Positions 12,001 to 26,349 of a DNA stretch of 64,000 nt are shown in pieces. Positions within the stretch are counted from its first letter, which is position 1. Each line of letters begins with the position of its first letter. The translations under genes and the position numbers were made by a program. Under the pieces are notes generated by a model. The model was not told the DNA's origin, ran no database searches, and was given only the letters and a program-made list of their open reading frames with translations. Source of the stretch: Aquila chrysaetos chrysaetos (lineage: Eukaryota; Chordata; Aves; Accipitriformes; Accipitridae); NCBI RefSeq assembly GCF_900496995.4, contig NC_044024.1, positions 15,750,698 through 15,814,697 on the forward strand, written 5' to 3'.

Positions 12001-15000
12001 CATGTAACACATTGGCAGTATATTTCAAGTGACAAACTCATTTATTGTGGGGAGTGGAGGGAGAAAAACACCTTTCCAGAAGTCGCTGCAAGGAATTACA
12101 GCAAAGAATGACCGGAGCTTAAGGATACAGAAGCAAAGCAATTTTACCAACCTGACCGGAATAAAGCACTTCAAAGTATGAAGAAGATCAGAGCAGTACC
12201 AGTAGCTCAGAAGGTGAGGACACAGGACTTGATTATTCTCTCCCTCCCACTGGCATAAATCAAGATTAATTCCATAGCACTTAATAGAATCACTATGCTG
12301 TGAGACTGGTGTAACGAAGGAGCTCCCAGGAGGTTGGGGAAGTGAGTCCACAGCTATCCTGTAACGTTAGCAGGCCGGTGTGGAGGCTTCCTTGCTTGCA
12401 GGTGGGACTTGAGTAACAATCATGAATCATTAAGGTACATAACTCTCTGAGAGATCAAAGTGATCAAGAGCTCTGGATGTGAAACAAGCTGGTGCCAGAT
12501 GCCGTAGAGGCACAGAACAGGCTGGGAGCTGCTTGCCAAAGAGGTTTCATCTCTTGCTGTGTTCCAGGTGGCTGCTGGGTCACTTTGGTCAGCGGGATTG
12601 GAAGAGAGCCGTCATCTGCTTCCTCGATGGTCTGCCAGCCCTTGTGTTTGGTGAGTTTCAGGTCATGAGATTTCCTTGCCCAAACAGGGTGATTTTGTAT
12701 GCTGCTTTATTATGCCACGATGTGCTAGTCTGTTTTGGTAGTGATCTGCTGCCCAGGTTGTTAAATACGTGCGAGCTGTCAGTAGTGACTCTCTTGGCCG
12801 TAAACAGGACCATGGATGGAGCGGGGGAAGCAAGATGGGCTGGGCAGCTGTTCAGTAACTCCCCAGCCGCATACAAAAGGACATCCATGCCATGCAGTGG
12901 CAATGGGAGAAGGGACGGAGGGGTATTGCCTCCCTACCTCCCCTTAGTAAACCTGCCCCTAGAAAAGATAATTTATATAGCCATCTGTGTGCATACATGA
13001 ATTTGATAATGATTGAGCACTTGTGATCAGGAAGTATCTGTGCTTAAAGTTCATTGACTGTGGTTTATGTATTTATACCAACATGTAGAGTATGAATAGG
13101 TTATCCAAAGCTTGCATGGGATTTGCAGCGCTGACTTTGAAGTCAAAAACCCAAGTGTGTGACATGTAAGGTGACCTAGCTGACATTGTGGAGGAGGATG
13201 ATTAGGGTGCCATTGCTTCTGGAAGGCTGGGTTTCCAAACATGCCATTACAAGAACCCCAGGGTTCTCTGCCTTTAGTTTTAAGTGAGTTTGGGGTTGAG
13301 GGGAATAAAGCTCCAAGCAATCCCACCATAGAGTTTGCAAATGAGCACAAAAATGCATTGAATGGGAGCTGTTCAGCTTACAGACTTCTGATGGTTTTGA
13401 CAGCAGAGCTCAAAAGTTCCTTGAATAATAGGTCTGTGATTTCTGGCAGCCTGTAAGCGGTGAACTTCTTTGGATTTCAAAGCAAATAGATACATCTTAA
13501 CAAAGACCACCTTGTGTCAGCTATCCTTAAAATTATAGCACATAGATTAAAATAAAACGTGTGTACTTGTGCCTCCTGGGACACCGGGGAAGGGAAAAGC
13601 ATTATCAGAATTCTTTAAACTCATCTTAACAGTATTGAACCAATTATTTTGTTAAATCTGGGTTTGTTTTCTGCCTCTCAATGAGAACATTTGAAGTCTA
13701 TCATCTCCACCATTTACGAGTTACCAGTATGCAAGTGTAAAATTTCCAACTGGAACATATGGTATCAGAGGGAACAAGGGGGAAATATCTGATTGCTTGA
13801 GCTCCCCAAACTCCAGATCTACGGCATTTAGTATTTTGCTCACAGTTCCTGCAGGGGGAAATAAAAGAAATCATCTCTGAGCTGAGACCAAGCACTGAAC
13901 ATTTCACCCTGAATAGGAATCTGTTTGAGAAACTTACAAGCAGCTGAAAAGGGAATAGAATAGAAACTACATTTCAGTTTCTTCACTGGGGTTGCAGCTA
14001 TGGGCAGAACTTACCACCAGTAACAAAACCCATCTGAACCTTCTTCTCTAAGTTCTGACACCTGGTTTGGGGATGTGCCTGAAGCCCATGAAAGACCAAT
14101 TTTCCCTATGAAAGGAGGGACTCTCAGTGACTGCACTAGTAGAGGAAATGACCGCTTCAGCTGCGTTAACTCAAGTGGTTCGTGACCAGCTGCACCGTTT
14201 GTTCAGAGGCTTGCCACGGACGTGGAGCAGCCTCGGGCACTCGCGCGTGGTGTGCCTGGTGAATGAGAACGTGCTGGCAACTGATACCCGGCCCACAGGG
14301 ATGGCTGAGCTGAGGTGTTGAAGGAGCTGTTGCTGGTGGGATGGTGGATGTATAGCGTGGGCTTGCACTCCTCCCTCTGCCTAGAAGCAGAGGATCACTA
14401 GGTGAAGTGTGGCCAGAGACCCCTCACGGCTCCAGTTGCTGTCTCTGCTGAGTGACACCACATGCTTTGGAGAAAGACGGAAGGACCCGAAGACTGGAAT
14501 GTTGTTTTCTACCCTGAGGTTTTACACAGAACTAGATTTTGGGTTTCTGTCTGTGTAAGCATGGAGACAAAGTAAGGCTGCTGAGCCATGCTGCTCCTGC
14601 AGGACGGCCTTGTCTCCAGCCAGTGCATGAGGACAGAGCGAGGAGGAGGCCGGAGACCAGTTTTCTTCCCTCCCCATGATCACTCCCCCACCTCCCCACG
14701 GCATCAGCGAGGCTAGGCAGTTCACGGGCTGCTAGCACAGCTGGGCATGCAAGCGCTGGGGCTGCTGCGGCCTGCTGCGGAGACCTGGAAACATGGTCCG
14801 CCTCTGAGCCCTGAGATGCTCGCAGAGCGTGCAGGATGTCTTGCTCAGCATACTGCCTGGGTAAACCCCTACGTCTGCATTCAGCACTGGCCTGAGTCTC
14901 GCCATGCAACAGCGCAAGCCCTTTGGAACCATTGGGCAACACTAGCTATTAGGCGCTGGGTGGTCATGTCGCTCCTGTAAATAGTCAGTCCCTTGGTGGC

Positions 15001-17995
15001 ACTGTGAAATGCGTGGCCTCCCTGTACCACCACTGAGTTGAGACATTCTTGCAGGGGCATCCATTTACCCTGTTACAGAAAATGATCGTGCAGACCTTCC
15101 TTCTGTGCAGAGTAGGGAGTATCTCTTTCCTTTGCTTCCCTGCACAGCAGAGGCTGTTAGCCCTGAGCAACCGGGCTGTAGGATGCAAGAAACTTCTGAA
15201 GGCTTCTCGCTCTTCATCTTGGCAGAATAAGGAGGGACTGAGCCTGTAGCCCCGGGAATTGATGTGACCAAATCGCAGAAGAGGAGCCTTTCGCTTGGCA
15301 ACACGGATGGTTGTGTAGCACCACGCGTACAACCAAATCTATCCTTCCTGCCATTCAGACAGAAAGCAGCATGTTTTGGAGTAACTTCCCTGGGAGGGAG
15401 AGGAACAGATGTTTGAACCAGAAGCGTATTTGACAGTTGGGAGAGACAGCGTGGAAACGCACAGTTGAAAGGAGAAGTCTGATGGGAGTGTGATGACAGC
15501 AGCAGGACTCCAGTGACAAGGAGTGGGAAGGAGAACAAGCAGGGAGGAGTGTTACTTCGAAAGCTGAGCAAAGTGCACAAGAAGATGTGTCAGGAAAGCG
15601 TCAGGGAAAGGAAAAGAGGAAATGTGAGAGTAGAGACAGGCTTTGGGATCTGTCTGCAAGCACGTGTGACCTGTTGCCTGACAAATGGAGAAAGGAAGGC
15701 CTTTTATGCTTCTGCCTTCTTCCACCGAGTTAAGTCTTCTTGCAGCCAAGCTAGCTGGCCAGCTCTGGTGGAGCTCTTCAAGCGTCCAGTTAGCACTTGT
15801 GAACGGCAAAGCTGCCTGTGCTGCTCCAAAGCACTGGGGTCTGAGTTACCATGCGGCAGGGATGCCTGGCCCTTTCTTCTGCCCGGTGCCTTTGCAGGGT
15901 AGCACAGTAGCCACACGCTTTGGCATTTCTGGATGCTGCAAAAGGAGGAGGAGCGGTGACAATCTTGTAACAGGCTTTCCCCTCTGCAACCGTACAGTGA
16001 TCGCAAGGGCAGGATGAGTGAGGAGAGAAAGAAGTGAGTGCGTATTCCTCCTGCAGCAGGGAGGGACCTCTCCAGCAGCGCCTTACCCTGGTGATATAAA
16101 TCACAGCTCTGCAGTGTCCGGTTTTACCTTAGTTCAGCAGATGTGCAAGGCACACTGGGAGCATGCCACTGGAGTGTAAAGCCCCTGACGCTAGAGATCC
16201 TGTAAGCAGGGGGAGGGGGGACTATAACTTCTCCCACTGAGGGATTTACAAGTGCAGTTTTGCAGATCCCTTCCTGCGCTCGGATTCACCACTGACCCCC
16301 CAGTATGCCTTGAGAGATGCAAATCAGCTGGTTCTGCTTTTTGTCCTCTTGTAGGGAGGGGAGAATTTCTCTAAGTATGGGGTGAGTCTTGAAATGCATT
16401 AACAAAGTGATTGCCAGGTAGACACCAGCCATGGCTGGCTACGCCAGGAGCTGGGATCTGTCACTGGATGTTGCACGGCTGGTGACTCTCTCCCCCTTCA
16501 TAGAAACACTGGCATTCGTTTCTTGCTGTGAAATCCCAGCAAATTAGGGGACAGGCAATATGCCCTATGTGGGTGTGCAAGGGGAAAGCTGCACCAGGGC
16601 TAGGGAGGCAGGTAGGAGCGTGCTGTGTCTGACAGCTCTGGGGGAGAGGGGCCTCACCAGGGAGCAACAGGGACCTGTGAGTAGTATGGGCTCTGTAGGA
16701 TCAAGGCTCAGCCAGCAATGTGTTCGTTTGTTTATTTATTTTAAGGAGGAAACAGATGGGGAAAACAAGGGAGACTCTTTCCTCCTTGTTAGGATGCGTA
16801 CTCTTGGCTGGAGTGATTCATCTCACACCAACGCAATGGTATCCAGTTTTGTGTACTCATTGTGCCAGCCATCATGGGAGGGGTGCAGCAGAGCCTGGGG
16901 GGTGCTCCAGTAACCCGCTGCTCTGGAGAGAGTGGCCCCCAGGTGGATGATGGCTCTTAGTCCTCTTGGTTGCACCATCTCAGAGATGTGGTGAAGGGAG
17001 GAAGGAGAGGCCAGCATCTCCCCTGATCTGCCACAGTCAGGAGCAGCTTCAGACAAAAACGAGGGGTTTGGGCCCTACTGCAGTTGCTAAACTAGTGGAA
17101 AAACTGAGCGCCCTAGGTTCAGACATGCTGGTTCTCTCTCCCAGCCAGTACTTATGGACTCCTCAACTCACCTCTGGCTCCTTGTCACTGAGTCAGTCCT
17201 TGTTGGCCCATGTGATGCTCTGCAACAGCACAGAATGTTTTGGGGGAGAGATACGTCTTCCCTGACGACAACGAGCAAGTTCCCCTTGGCTGATCCCACC
17301 ATCTGCTGACCTGCTCCTGAGCTCGCACGTGGTCTGGGTGGCCAGGCTCCACGTAGGGGCAGTTTCTGAGACATCCCGTCCAGCAGCTGCGGCCAGTCTG
17401 GGTGGTGAAGCCCACTGGGAAGTGCCCTTGGTCAAGACACCATGGTAGTGCAGGGGTGTTGAGTGCCGTCGGAGGAACAGCTTGATGAAGGTGTGAAAAA
17501 CTGAAGGATCTGCCCTTTCTTCCTCACCAGGAGCAGAGATGGCAGGCTCATGGTAAGGGAGGAAGGTCTGGGCAGCATAAAGGCAATGCAGGTAACGTAG
17601 AGGTGATGTAGGGAGTGTAAAAGTGATGTAGACCTCTCTGGTGCCTGTGCTGACTGACTGAGCTGCAGGAACCTTCTCGGAGCTGGTCTGAGGGGAGCAG
17701 CCGTGGGCAGTTCTCACTGAGCAGTACTTCCAAAGCCTTCCACATACGCAACGAATTTGGGACAGTGTGGCTTGTACTGGCTGTTCTTCCTCCCGAGGCT
17801 GTGGTGTGGGGTCTCTTGGTGAGGGGCAGATGGGGGCTTGCAGGCTGCCGGCGTGGCTTCAGCTAGGAGGAGCACGGAGGAGCATGCACCTTGGCGTTTT
17901 CACCCAAGCGCGATGACCTTTGCAGCAGGATAGGGCTGAGCATCCCCCAGATGCTCGGCTTTGTGTAGCAGAATCACAGCTTTCTTGCCATTAAC
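9061..17995. other. Gene-free intergenic stretch
   Basis: There is no supported gene. GC-richer segments (9.3-9.7, 10.8-11.5, 14.1-15.0 and 15.7-17.7 kb) contain chance open frames on both strands. None has a recognisable motif, and opposite strands are open at the same time. A short GATGTAG-containing imperfect repeat lies near 17600-17640. Confidence 0.5.
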
Positions 17996-17999
17996 TTGC

Positions 18000-18048
18000 A
18001 CAGGATCTTGGCCTTTGACTTCAGTCAGAGTCAGGATCAGACCCAAGG
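18000..18048. repeat. Fragment of the ancient palindromic amniote repeat
   Basis: The fragment contains TTTGACTTCAGTCAGAGTCA followed by GGATCAGACCC. This closely follows the TTGACTTCAATGGGAG...GGATCAGGCCC end common in old amniote repeats. It is a short terminal fragment only. Another possible scrap lies at about 20545-20565 (TTGACTTCAGTGGAATC). Confidence 0.4.
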
Positions 18049-18049
18049 T

Positions 18050-21000
18050 GTATATTCTAAAGTTACTTGTGCGGCTACTGAAATTAAAATCTCACAAGCG
18101 AAGACCTGTCTTCCCTGCAGTCTAAATTCAGAGCAACAGAGCAGCCTTTAGTCTCTGGAGATAGTTTAAAAACCTTCTCAAGGTCTGCGCTCCTTGTGGA
18201 AAAAATAATTCAGATGATACTTGCCACATCTGACAGTTGCCAGCCTTTGTTCAATACGCTAAGGGCACTGTGTACCGAATTAATCAGGGATTCAACTCCA
18301 CGCTGCCTTGTACCTGGGAAACGGTGCATCGTCAAACCCTGAAAAGATGCTGGAGTGTCACTGGGAAAGCAGGTTGCAGAAGAGCACAGGTGATATCTGC
18401 CTCGGCCCTTCCAGCCTGTGCTTGCAGAGAAGGTTTTCTTAGGACCAGCAGCCTGAGTTCCTCTGGCTTTCACTGCAGCCGCGCTCCTCGCGGAGCAGAG
18501 CCGTATATCACCCGGCATTTTATGCGTGCCTAGGAAAGGGAGCCTGAATCCCCTTCCTGCACAGAGAGCTGACAGACTGGGGCCCAACACACAACCCTCG
18601 GCATTTTTTTTATTTACTATAAACCTCTTAAATGAAGGCTGGGGGATTTTTTTCATTTACCATGTTACTGTATGGAACCAATCACTATAAATTTAAATGG
18701 AGAGCTGGTAGGAGCACACTTACCTTTTATATAATAATTGTGCAAGTGCCGCTGCCGAACTGCTATTAGGATTATTCAGACCTTCTCAGATTTCATTGTA
18801 AAACATTAGGCTGCAAGAGGTACTGTAAGGGTGTGATTATCCAAAGAGGGTAAGTAGTAGTGAGCGTTGTCGGCCAGAATTACTACAATAGGGGAGAAAT
18901 GCTGAGTAGCAGGGAGTAGAAGCAGCTGAGGAACATTATCTGCCATTCAGAAATACAGTGGTCTGTGCATGGAGAAATCCCACCTGATTTCTATCTGGAT
19001 CTGGATGGGCTTGACAAGTTTGTCTTAAATTGTCATCGGGTGTGATTCGTATCCTTGGCTGAGCGGTGTTTGTCTCCGTGCTCCTCTGTGGAAACCGTAA
19101 CATGGTGTACAAGTCACGCTGGCACTCGAGCCAGGCTGCGAAGTCCTGCCAGTGTGGCTACCCTGGCTTGGGGCATCAGAAAGTCACGCTCTTGCTTTGA
19201 TGGGATCGACTGGTAAGGAAGGACCTGTCGTAGGTCCGGCTGCGCTGGCAGAGGAGGTCTTTGTGAGCTCGGGACTGGCAGGGGCCGTCGGCTGCCGCCC
19301 TGGCAGAAGGGGTGACCTTCTCCACTTGCTGCCCTTGCTGCAGATGCAGTCCCCGCTCCTTCCCAGCAGTGCGGAAGAGCTGGGAGACAAGCAGTTGGTC
19401 AGATGGGCGATAGCTGGTCTGCAGTACGCTGTGCTGAGAAAGGATGCGGTGCTGGGAGGGTGCTTAGCTACCTTGCTTTAGGCGTTGGCCATCTTACAGT
19501 ATCACCTCGGTAAGGACAAGGTATTTGCAACTTTTTCTAGGAGGCAGGGAGAAAAGAGCAATGCTGTATATACGCTGCCTTGATTTTTCACCTGTGATTG
19601 AGATTTTAATTTTGTATCCCATATGATTTTCCTGTTGGAACACACGCCTCTTGGCTGTCACTCTAACAATGCCTTTTCTTGGCAGGGAAGGTAAATCTGA
19701 AAGGAAACTCTTGAGCACTCTACTGTGTGAGTTCCTCAAATGATGGCTGTGTTTCTCCCCCTCATTCCACCCGTTTTCAAATAATTTTCATGCTGGGAAT
19801 AAATCTGAGCGCATAACAATCATGTTCAGCATATGTTAACCAGAGACAATTGTATATATACAAGCAGCTACATGGAAACCAAATGAGCTGATGGAAGGAC
19901 AGAAAGAGCACAAGATGACCCAGAGACCACAGTTACCATGTTCACAGTAAGACCAAATAACTTTGCCATTTCCATATAATTACACTTCCCCCCCCCCCCC
20001 CCGCCCCCACCAGGGAAACAGGATTCTGAAAAACATTTTTAGTTACTAAATTTTTATCTCACCAGTTTATGCAGCAGTGGGGAAAAAACATCTCCCACTA
20101 ACCAATATACTACAGGCCAGTTATATTTAAGCAACACAAAGCTGAATTCTGTCCTGAATTTCAGCTATGAAATTCCAGTGAATTCAGTGGGGTTTTGTAA
20201 CTGGAGGTCCGTATTTGGACACTAGTTTAGAAATTAAAGAACAGCAAGGTCTGTGCAGGGTCTGAGCTATTTGGATACTTTTAAATGCCAGATACACTGG
20301 GCTGCTGCTGATATCCTGAAAATGTGCTATCCCTGATGATACAGGGAAGGAACTTTGGCAGGTTTTTGATTTTTATTTTGTTTTAATCTTTTCAGTGTGT
20401 TTGTCTGTCTTTTGTGATGGAAGCCATTTTTCTTTGAAAGACATCTACTTTTAGTTGGGGAAAAGCACAAAGCTGAGACATATTGGGAGAATTTTATCAA
20501 GCACCATTGTCTTGATATGAGAAGTTGTAATTAAAAAAAAATGTTAATTGACTTCAGTGGAATCTGTGATGATAGGTATCTAATACATACACTGATCTCA
20601 ATAGGCAATGTCTTTTAAACCTCAAATGGGTTAACAAACCTAAAAGAAAATTGAAATAGTTGCAAATTTTGGGGGGGGGGGAAGTTCACCTTCCTTTAAC
20701 TGTAAAGCAATTCTTAATGCATGTATGTATACATATGTGTGTCTCTATAAAGAATATGTGCACACATAAATTACACAATTTTAAAAACAATTTCACTGTA
20801 AATATATTTGCTGTTCACTCATTGTAATGTTCCTACACTTCTATGCAAAACAGGGATTAAATATGTTAACAAAGCAGATGTTTGATGAATGTAAAGCAAG
20901 AATAAGAATTCAGGAGCACTTGGCAGAAATCTACACCCTTTATTACTAAATTTCCCCCCAAATAAATTCTTCCTTCCACATCATCAAGGACAGATGTAAG

Positions 21001-24000
21001 CAGCTGGTGGGAGCAACCTGAGCTGGATACCATGTCACTGTCTACAACTCTCCTATGCTGTTCAGTAACGTAAAGATATTTGTGTAAGTCCCAACGGCGC
21101 GTTGCAACACTCCCTTTCCTCTCCTTCACTGCTTCATCATCCCGTTGATGTCTTTATCTCCCTGCTGTCCTGCTGAGCATTATCCCTCTGTGGTCTAGCA
21201 GCAGGATTGAGCCTTATCTGCTTCAGTTTGTGCTCTGGTGTCTTAACGTAGATCCATCCTCACTGCTGGGCATTGCTTGGGAGTGACCAGGACTTTTGGT
21301 CTTCGCAAAATCTCATCCCCAGGCTCTGGTAGGTCAGGCACTGCTGGCAGTTTGGCCCACACCAGCACAGAGATGTATGCAGAGGAACTGCCTGAGATAG
21401 ACCCAGCTGTCCCAGTGGGGTTTGTGGTCCATGTCTGTCTCCAGGACTTGAGGCAGTTACTTTAAAAGTAGCTTGGTGTGTCTACAGGAGCTGCTGTCAT
21501 ACCTTGATTACAGTGTAGCTGCATACAAAGTGCAGTGACTGAAAACATGCCTGCCTTCTTGATAGTTTAATTGGTGGCATTTAGTTAATTGTGTATATTC
21601 TCTTTTAGTGGAATTACATCTAGAATTATGCAACTGATTGTTTTTCCAAAGGCAGAGAGTCACTCGAGCCTGCTGCCGCAGGAGAGCCTACCTGAGTCAG
21701 CCAACAACTTCCAGTGGTTCGAGCTGCTGTTTGCTGGCTGTTGCTATGGTGAAGTGATAGCACCAAACTGATACCAAAAAGGAAACGATATTTTCCGAAC
21801 AGATTTATGAGAAAAGAAAACGTATAGGGGACAGAGGGGTCATGGGGGAGAGTGGGGGAAACTGAAGGGACTTTGAAGGCTTTCCTGAGCCAGTTTTCCT
21901 CATTCCCTTTTTAACTGAAGGTCCACCTAACTCTCTGAAGACAGTCCAAGAATCATCTTGTGCAGTGTCACCCTGGTGGGGTTTTTTTACAACCAATTAA
22001 ATGTTCTCCTAAACTGTAAATACTTATAACTTCAATTTGCATTTTTTCCCTTGCTTTTTGGGAGTCTACGTACATACGGGCAATGTATTCGTTTCCTAGC
22101 TTCACAGCCAGTTTTGAAGATCTTACGTCCCAGCAGTGTAGCGCAGGTCACAGATCAAGAAAACCTGCTTTAGCCTCTGCACTGTCTTTTCTGACATTTA
22201 GATTTTTAACCCCTCTTAAAGCCCTGTTGTGCTAGCAGCATGTTTCCCCACCAGGCTGGAATCACCCAACACTCTCCTTGTTTTCTTACACCCAGACCTT
22301 CAACCTACTTAAGATGCCAGCTGGAACAGCTGGTCTGCGCAATGCACTCCCGCAGCTCATCGCCCCAGCAGCCTGACCAGGCAGGGAAGAGACCGAGCGC
22401 TTGGTTCACAGTTCCTGTGGAGAAAACTTGTTCCTCCTTCTCTCTAGCCAAGGACTTTGGATGTCACTCCCTGTCTCAGCAGTGACACGGGCATCTGGAG
22501 ACAGGCAGCCTGTCTTTTAAAAGTTACAAACCATGGCCAGACCCAAAGCTTCATTCAGAAACGTGTTGTGAGATAGTGTACGACCAAGATTACGCTTCTT
22601 GCAGAACATTCTCCTCTTTCATTCATTTGAATGTGAGTAGTTTTAATGTATCACCTTGTCTGTATGCCACACGCTGCCCTAGTCCTGTTTTGAAGCGTGG
22701 ACAGTGACAGGGTGGCCAAAGAGAAAAGGATATGCACTTGTGTACAGGTATTGGTGAGCGTGGGGGGGACATTCACGGTTTTGGAAACAGTTGATGATCT
22801 GAAAGCAACTCTGACTATAGCGACATTTCAGGACTGTGAAATAACTATCCAGTGGCAGCTTTCTTGTCCCAGCGCCAGCCCTTCTGATTGCTTCCGTTAG
22901 TGTCACTGCAGCGGTGTCTGAACTACACCTTAGCTGTATCATCACCAGCTTCTTTCTAATGTGGGGTCATGCCTCCCTTTATATCTAGTCCTTTGCTGGA
23001 CTGCTGTTGGGTTGTAATTGCATTGGATTCGTAATAGAGTTTCTTGGTCTGCTGTCACAGCGTGATTGCAAGAACTTGTGTTGCATTGAATGTGGTCTTG
23101 ATTACTTGCCAATTAAAGTGCAAGGAAAACACTTACAATCTTCTCCTTTAAAATTACAGCTAGATTCCATCTCCTCTGAAGGCTATGGGATACTTGCAAA
23201 GATTGTTTCCAGTTGTCCTGTCTTCTTACTTTTAGTATTTGGCTTGGTGGGGTAGGTAGATAAATGCTTTTTTTTTTTTTTTTCAGTGCCTTTAATTTTT
23301 TTGAGTGTGGTTCTTTGCATGCAAAATAGAAGCAGAAACACCCTTCTGCAGCTGAATTTTGCTTGTTGCTCATACGCCGGGTCGCTTGGGGTTTACAAGG
23401 TTTGGGATAGTGCCTCTTTAAAAAGCAGATACGTGGAAGCAGATGGTCCTGCGGTAGCTGAGCATGGAAGGAGACGCCTGAAGAAAGTGTGTTGTGGCAG
23501 GAAGGATGTGTTAGATGAGGGAGCAGAGACGAGCCGGGAATGTAAGGAGGCATTATGCGGGGGGCACGCAATTTCCAGGAGTCTGGTAGCGTAGGAGGTG
23601 CTATACTGCGGTGGCAAATCTCTCGGAGCAGGTGTGCAGGGGCAAACTGCCTGCCTGCCACCCCCTGGGCAGCTTGGCAGCGTGTGCTGGGAAGGAGCCA
23701 GGGCCGAGGTGTGAAGGGAAGCAAAAACAGGAGGGGGAGAAGGGAGAGAAAGGAAGAAAAAAGCCAACAGGAGTGGGGACAACGTGACAAGAAGCGGGGG
23801 GAGCCCACCTGTGAAGGTAACCGTGAGTTTCTGTTTATCTTGCCTGTGGTTATACTGCAAGGAGGTTTTGAACTGCTGCCTAATATGACTGTCAATTATT
23901 TTAACTTGTATTTCTCACCTCAGTCCCCATGAAGTGCATTTGACAATAATTAATTTTGTGTGTGCAACTGGGATTGTATCCTACTCCTGCAGAGGTGTCA

Positions 24001-26345
24001 GCTTAATGGGATATGGCTACAGGGGATAACAGGCTGTGCCACCCCATTAAGGGATTTGGGGGGGGTCACCTGTTCATCTGGACTAATATTTTAATTGTTG
24101 GAACATTAGGTTTCCCGTAGTTGAATTGGGATCAGATTAACCTCTGTCCCTCTGAACCTGCATGTTGGCAAGCTCCTTAAACACCATTGCTAATTTTATT
24201 TTCTACTTTCAGTACGTATTTAAGATAACTCTTTTTGTTTCATAGGTTAAAGAGGAAATATTCTCACTGGCTGAGATCCCAGTGAGCAATTACAAATATT
24301 TTACTGTAGTTACAGGACTTGGAATTCAGCCTCAGGCCGTGGGCATCAGAAAATCCATGTATGGAAATCCCATGTGTTGTAAGACCGGGAGGGTTTCATA
24401 TGGAGGGATTCCTCCTCATCTTTAGTGGAGTCAAAATCTTGATTTTAAAAAAAAAAAAAGAAAAAAAAAGGTTCTTGTACTTGTAAATCAAACCTCTGCA
24501 AATAGCTTTCAACTATACCAGTTAGAGAAGGGTTAATTGAGCCTCTTCATCTCTGTTGCATGTTAACACAGAAGGTCAGTGATGGGAGAAGCTAGGTCCA
24601 AACTGAAGGCTTTTGAAACAGCCCCCTAACTAGCCTAATGAATATGCTGTTGAGATGAACAGGTCATTTAACACTTTTCATGTCGCTATTGTCCATCCAA
24701 CCTTAAATGTCAACTCTGTCACTCTGATAGGCTGGTTCTGCTTAAAAAGGTTTCCTGGCTTTGTTAGATTCCTAGGAGGGATTTCCCCCCGCCCTTATTC
24801 CTAATTGCTGGCAGAACCCTACGGATGTATTTATATCAGCCTTTTCATTCGGGTCAAGTCTTCACTAGAGAATTTTGCCAGTGGGTAGGGGTTGTGAAGA
24901 GATGCGAACCAGACAGAAGTGGAAGCGCCAAATGCAATTGTAATTATACTGCTTAAACTGCAGCTTACCGACCACAATGGAATAACTGGCTTTGCTAAGG
25001 GCAGGATGGTTTGATACGCCGCTGCGAGGAACACATGACGGTGCGCTGGGATTGCTGTGTCTACGCTAGAACCATTTCGCAGAGCTGGCGTGCTGGAGTT
25101 CAGCCGCCTGCGAACCGTGCGAGCCCGGTGCGGTCCCAGCCTCGGGGAAGGGCTGTGAATGGGGCTGGTGGAATGGACCCTTCTGCTGATACCTGCCTTG
25201 TAGCTAACCCCTCGTGACAGAGGTGGGTAGCCCCCTCTCTGGTGTTTCCACCAGGGCCTTGAGCACATCTTCAGTGTGCTGATGTTGGATGTCCGGGTTG
25301 CTTGAAAAAATGTTTCATGGGAACTGAGTTGCGTACCTGATAGGACTGAATATTTATCAGAAATGATAACTGAACTGAATGATTTCCTGAACTTTCTCAC
25401 CCTGGGAACAGCAAGAGTGTTTCTTTTTGGGAGACTTCTATTTTTCCTGTGACCCATGGCGTTCTGTGGCCTAGAAGGCCTCAGAAAATGACTTCTTAGC
25501 TCAGGAGGACAGCAGGCAGGTGGCCCCAGGCTTTCCAGTGAGATTTCTTGATGCCTCCCGTACTCCTTGCCTCGAATAGACTCCCCAGTGCAGTGGGCAG
25601 GAGCACAACAACACGGGTGCTCCTAATTTAACCATGCAGTCATGGGCTCAACGTACTCCAAAGCTGGGTAAAGGACAAAAGGACTGACGCTGTATTGGCA
25701 TCCAATACCTCACTGCAGTTATTTGCCCCCGCAGACTTCCCTGGCTTTCTGATACCTCCGTCAGCTGGTGGACAGAGAGGTGGAAACTTGGGTATCAGCA
25801 CTGGAAAATAAAAACTGATGGGGTGAAATAGCACATCTTCAAGCGTGTATGCTGCAGACCAGAAGAACTTTTGTGGCTATTCCCAGTGATGCTGCCAAAT
25901 CTGAGCCCAAGCAGCTCCTCAGTAAGGAAACTGCTTTGACAATGCACTGTGTATTTGAGCTGCCCCTCCAAGATGGGAACCAGGTAACTGTTTTATTCCT
26001 CCTGGAAATGATCATGTATGTTTGTGAAGCTTTTCAGACACAGTAGCTTATTTTAAGGATACCATTGCATCGAGGGCCCTAGTCATTTTTCCGTGACTGG
26101 TGTATTTCTAATTCACCGAGATGCTTTGAAAATTCAATGTGTGAATTCATACCAGCTTCTTCCTAGCTATTAGTAGGTGATGCTACCCATGATCAAGATG
26201 GCCAACACAACAAGCACAACGCGCTCTGACCAATATTGGACAAACCCAGTAAGGACACGACATCAATTCAAATCAACTGTCTGACTGAAATCATCCCAAG
26301 TGCTGAGCAAATGCCTAGTGAAACTAGCAAGAGGTCAAGTACAAG
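18050..26345. other. AT-rich gene-free stretch with homopolymer tracts
   Basis: No coding gene is supported. Notable simple tracts are a C run of 15 followed by GCCCCC (19988-20008), a G run near 20671-20680, a T run of 16 (23268-23283), and A runs at 24447-24470. The part from 18.6 to 22.1 kb is AT-rich. A 260-codon - strand frame at 23113-23895 was considered and rejected. Confidence 0.5.
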
Positions 26346-26349
26346 TTAA

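Noticed and set aside
23113-23895. A 260-codon minus-strand open frame
   Set aside because: It includes a Lys run from a T homopolymer and Leu/Pro-rich low complexity. The opposite strand is also open in places, and no homologue comes to mind.
24831-25457. A 208-codon minus-strand open frame
   Set aside because: No recognisable motif, no splice context and no coding-like composition. It is within the range of chance for 64 kb.
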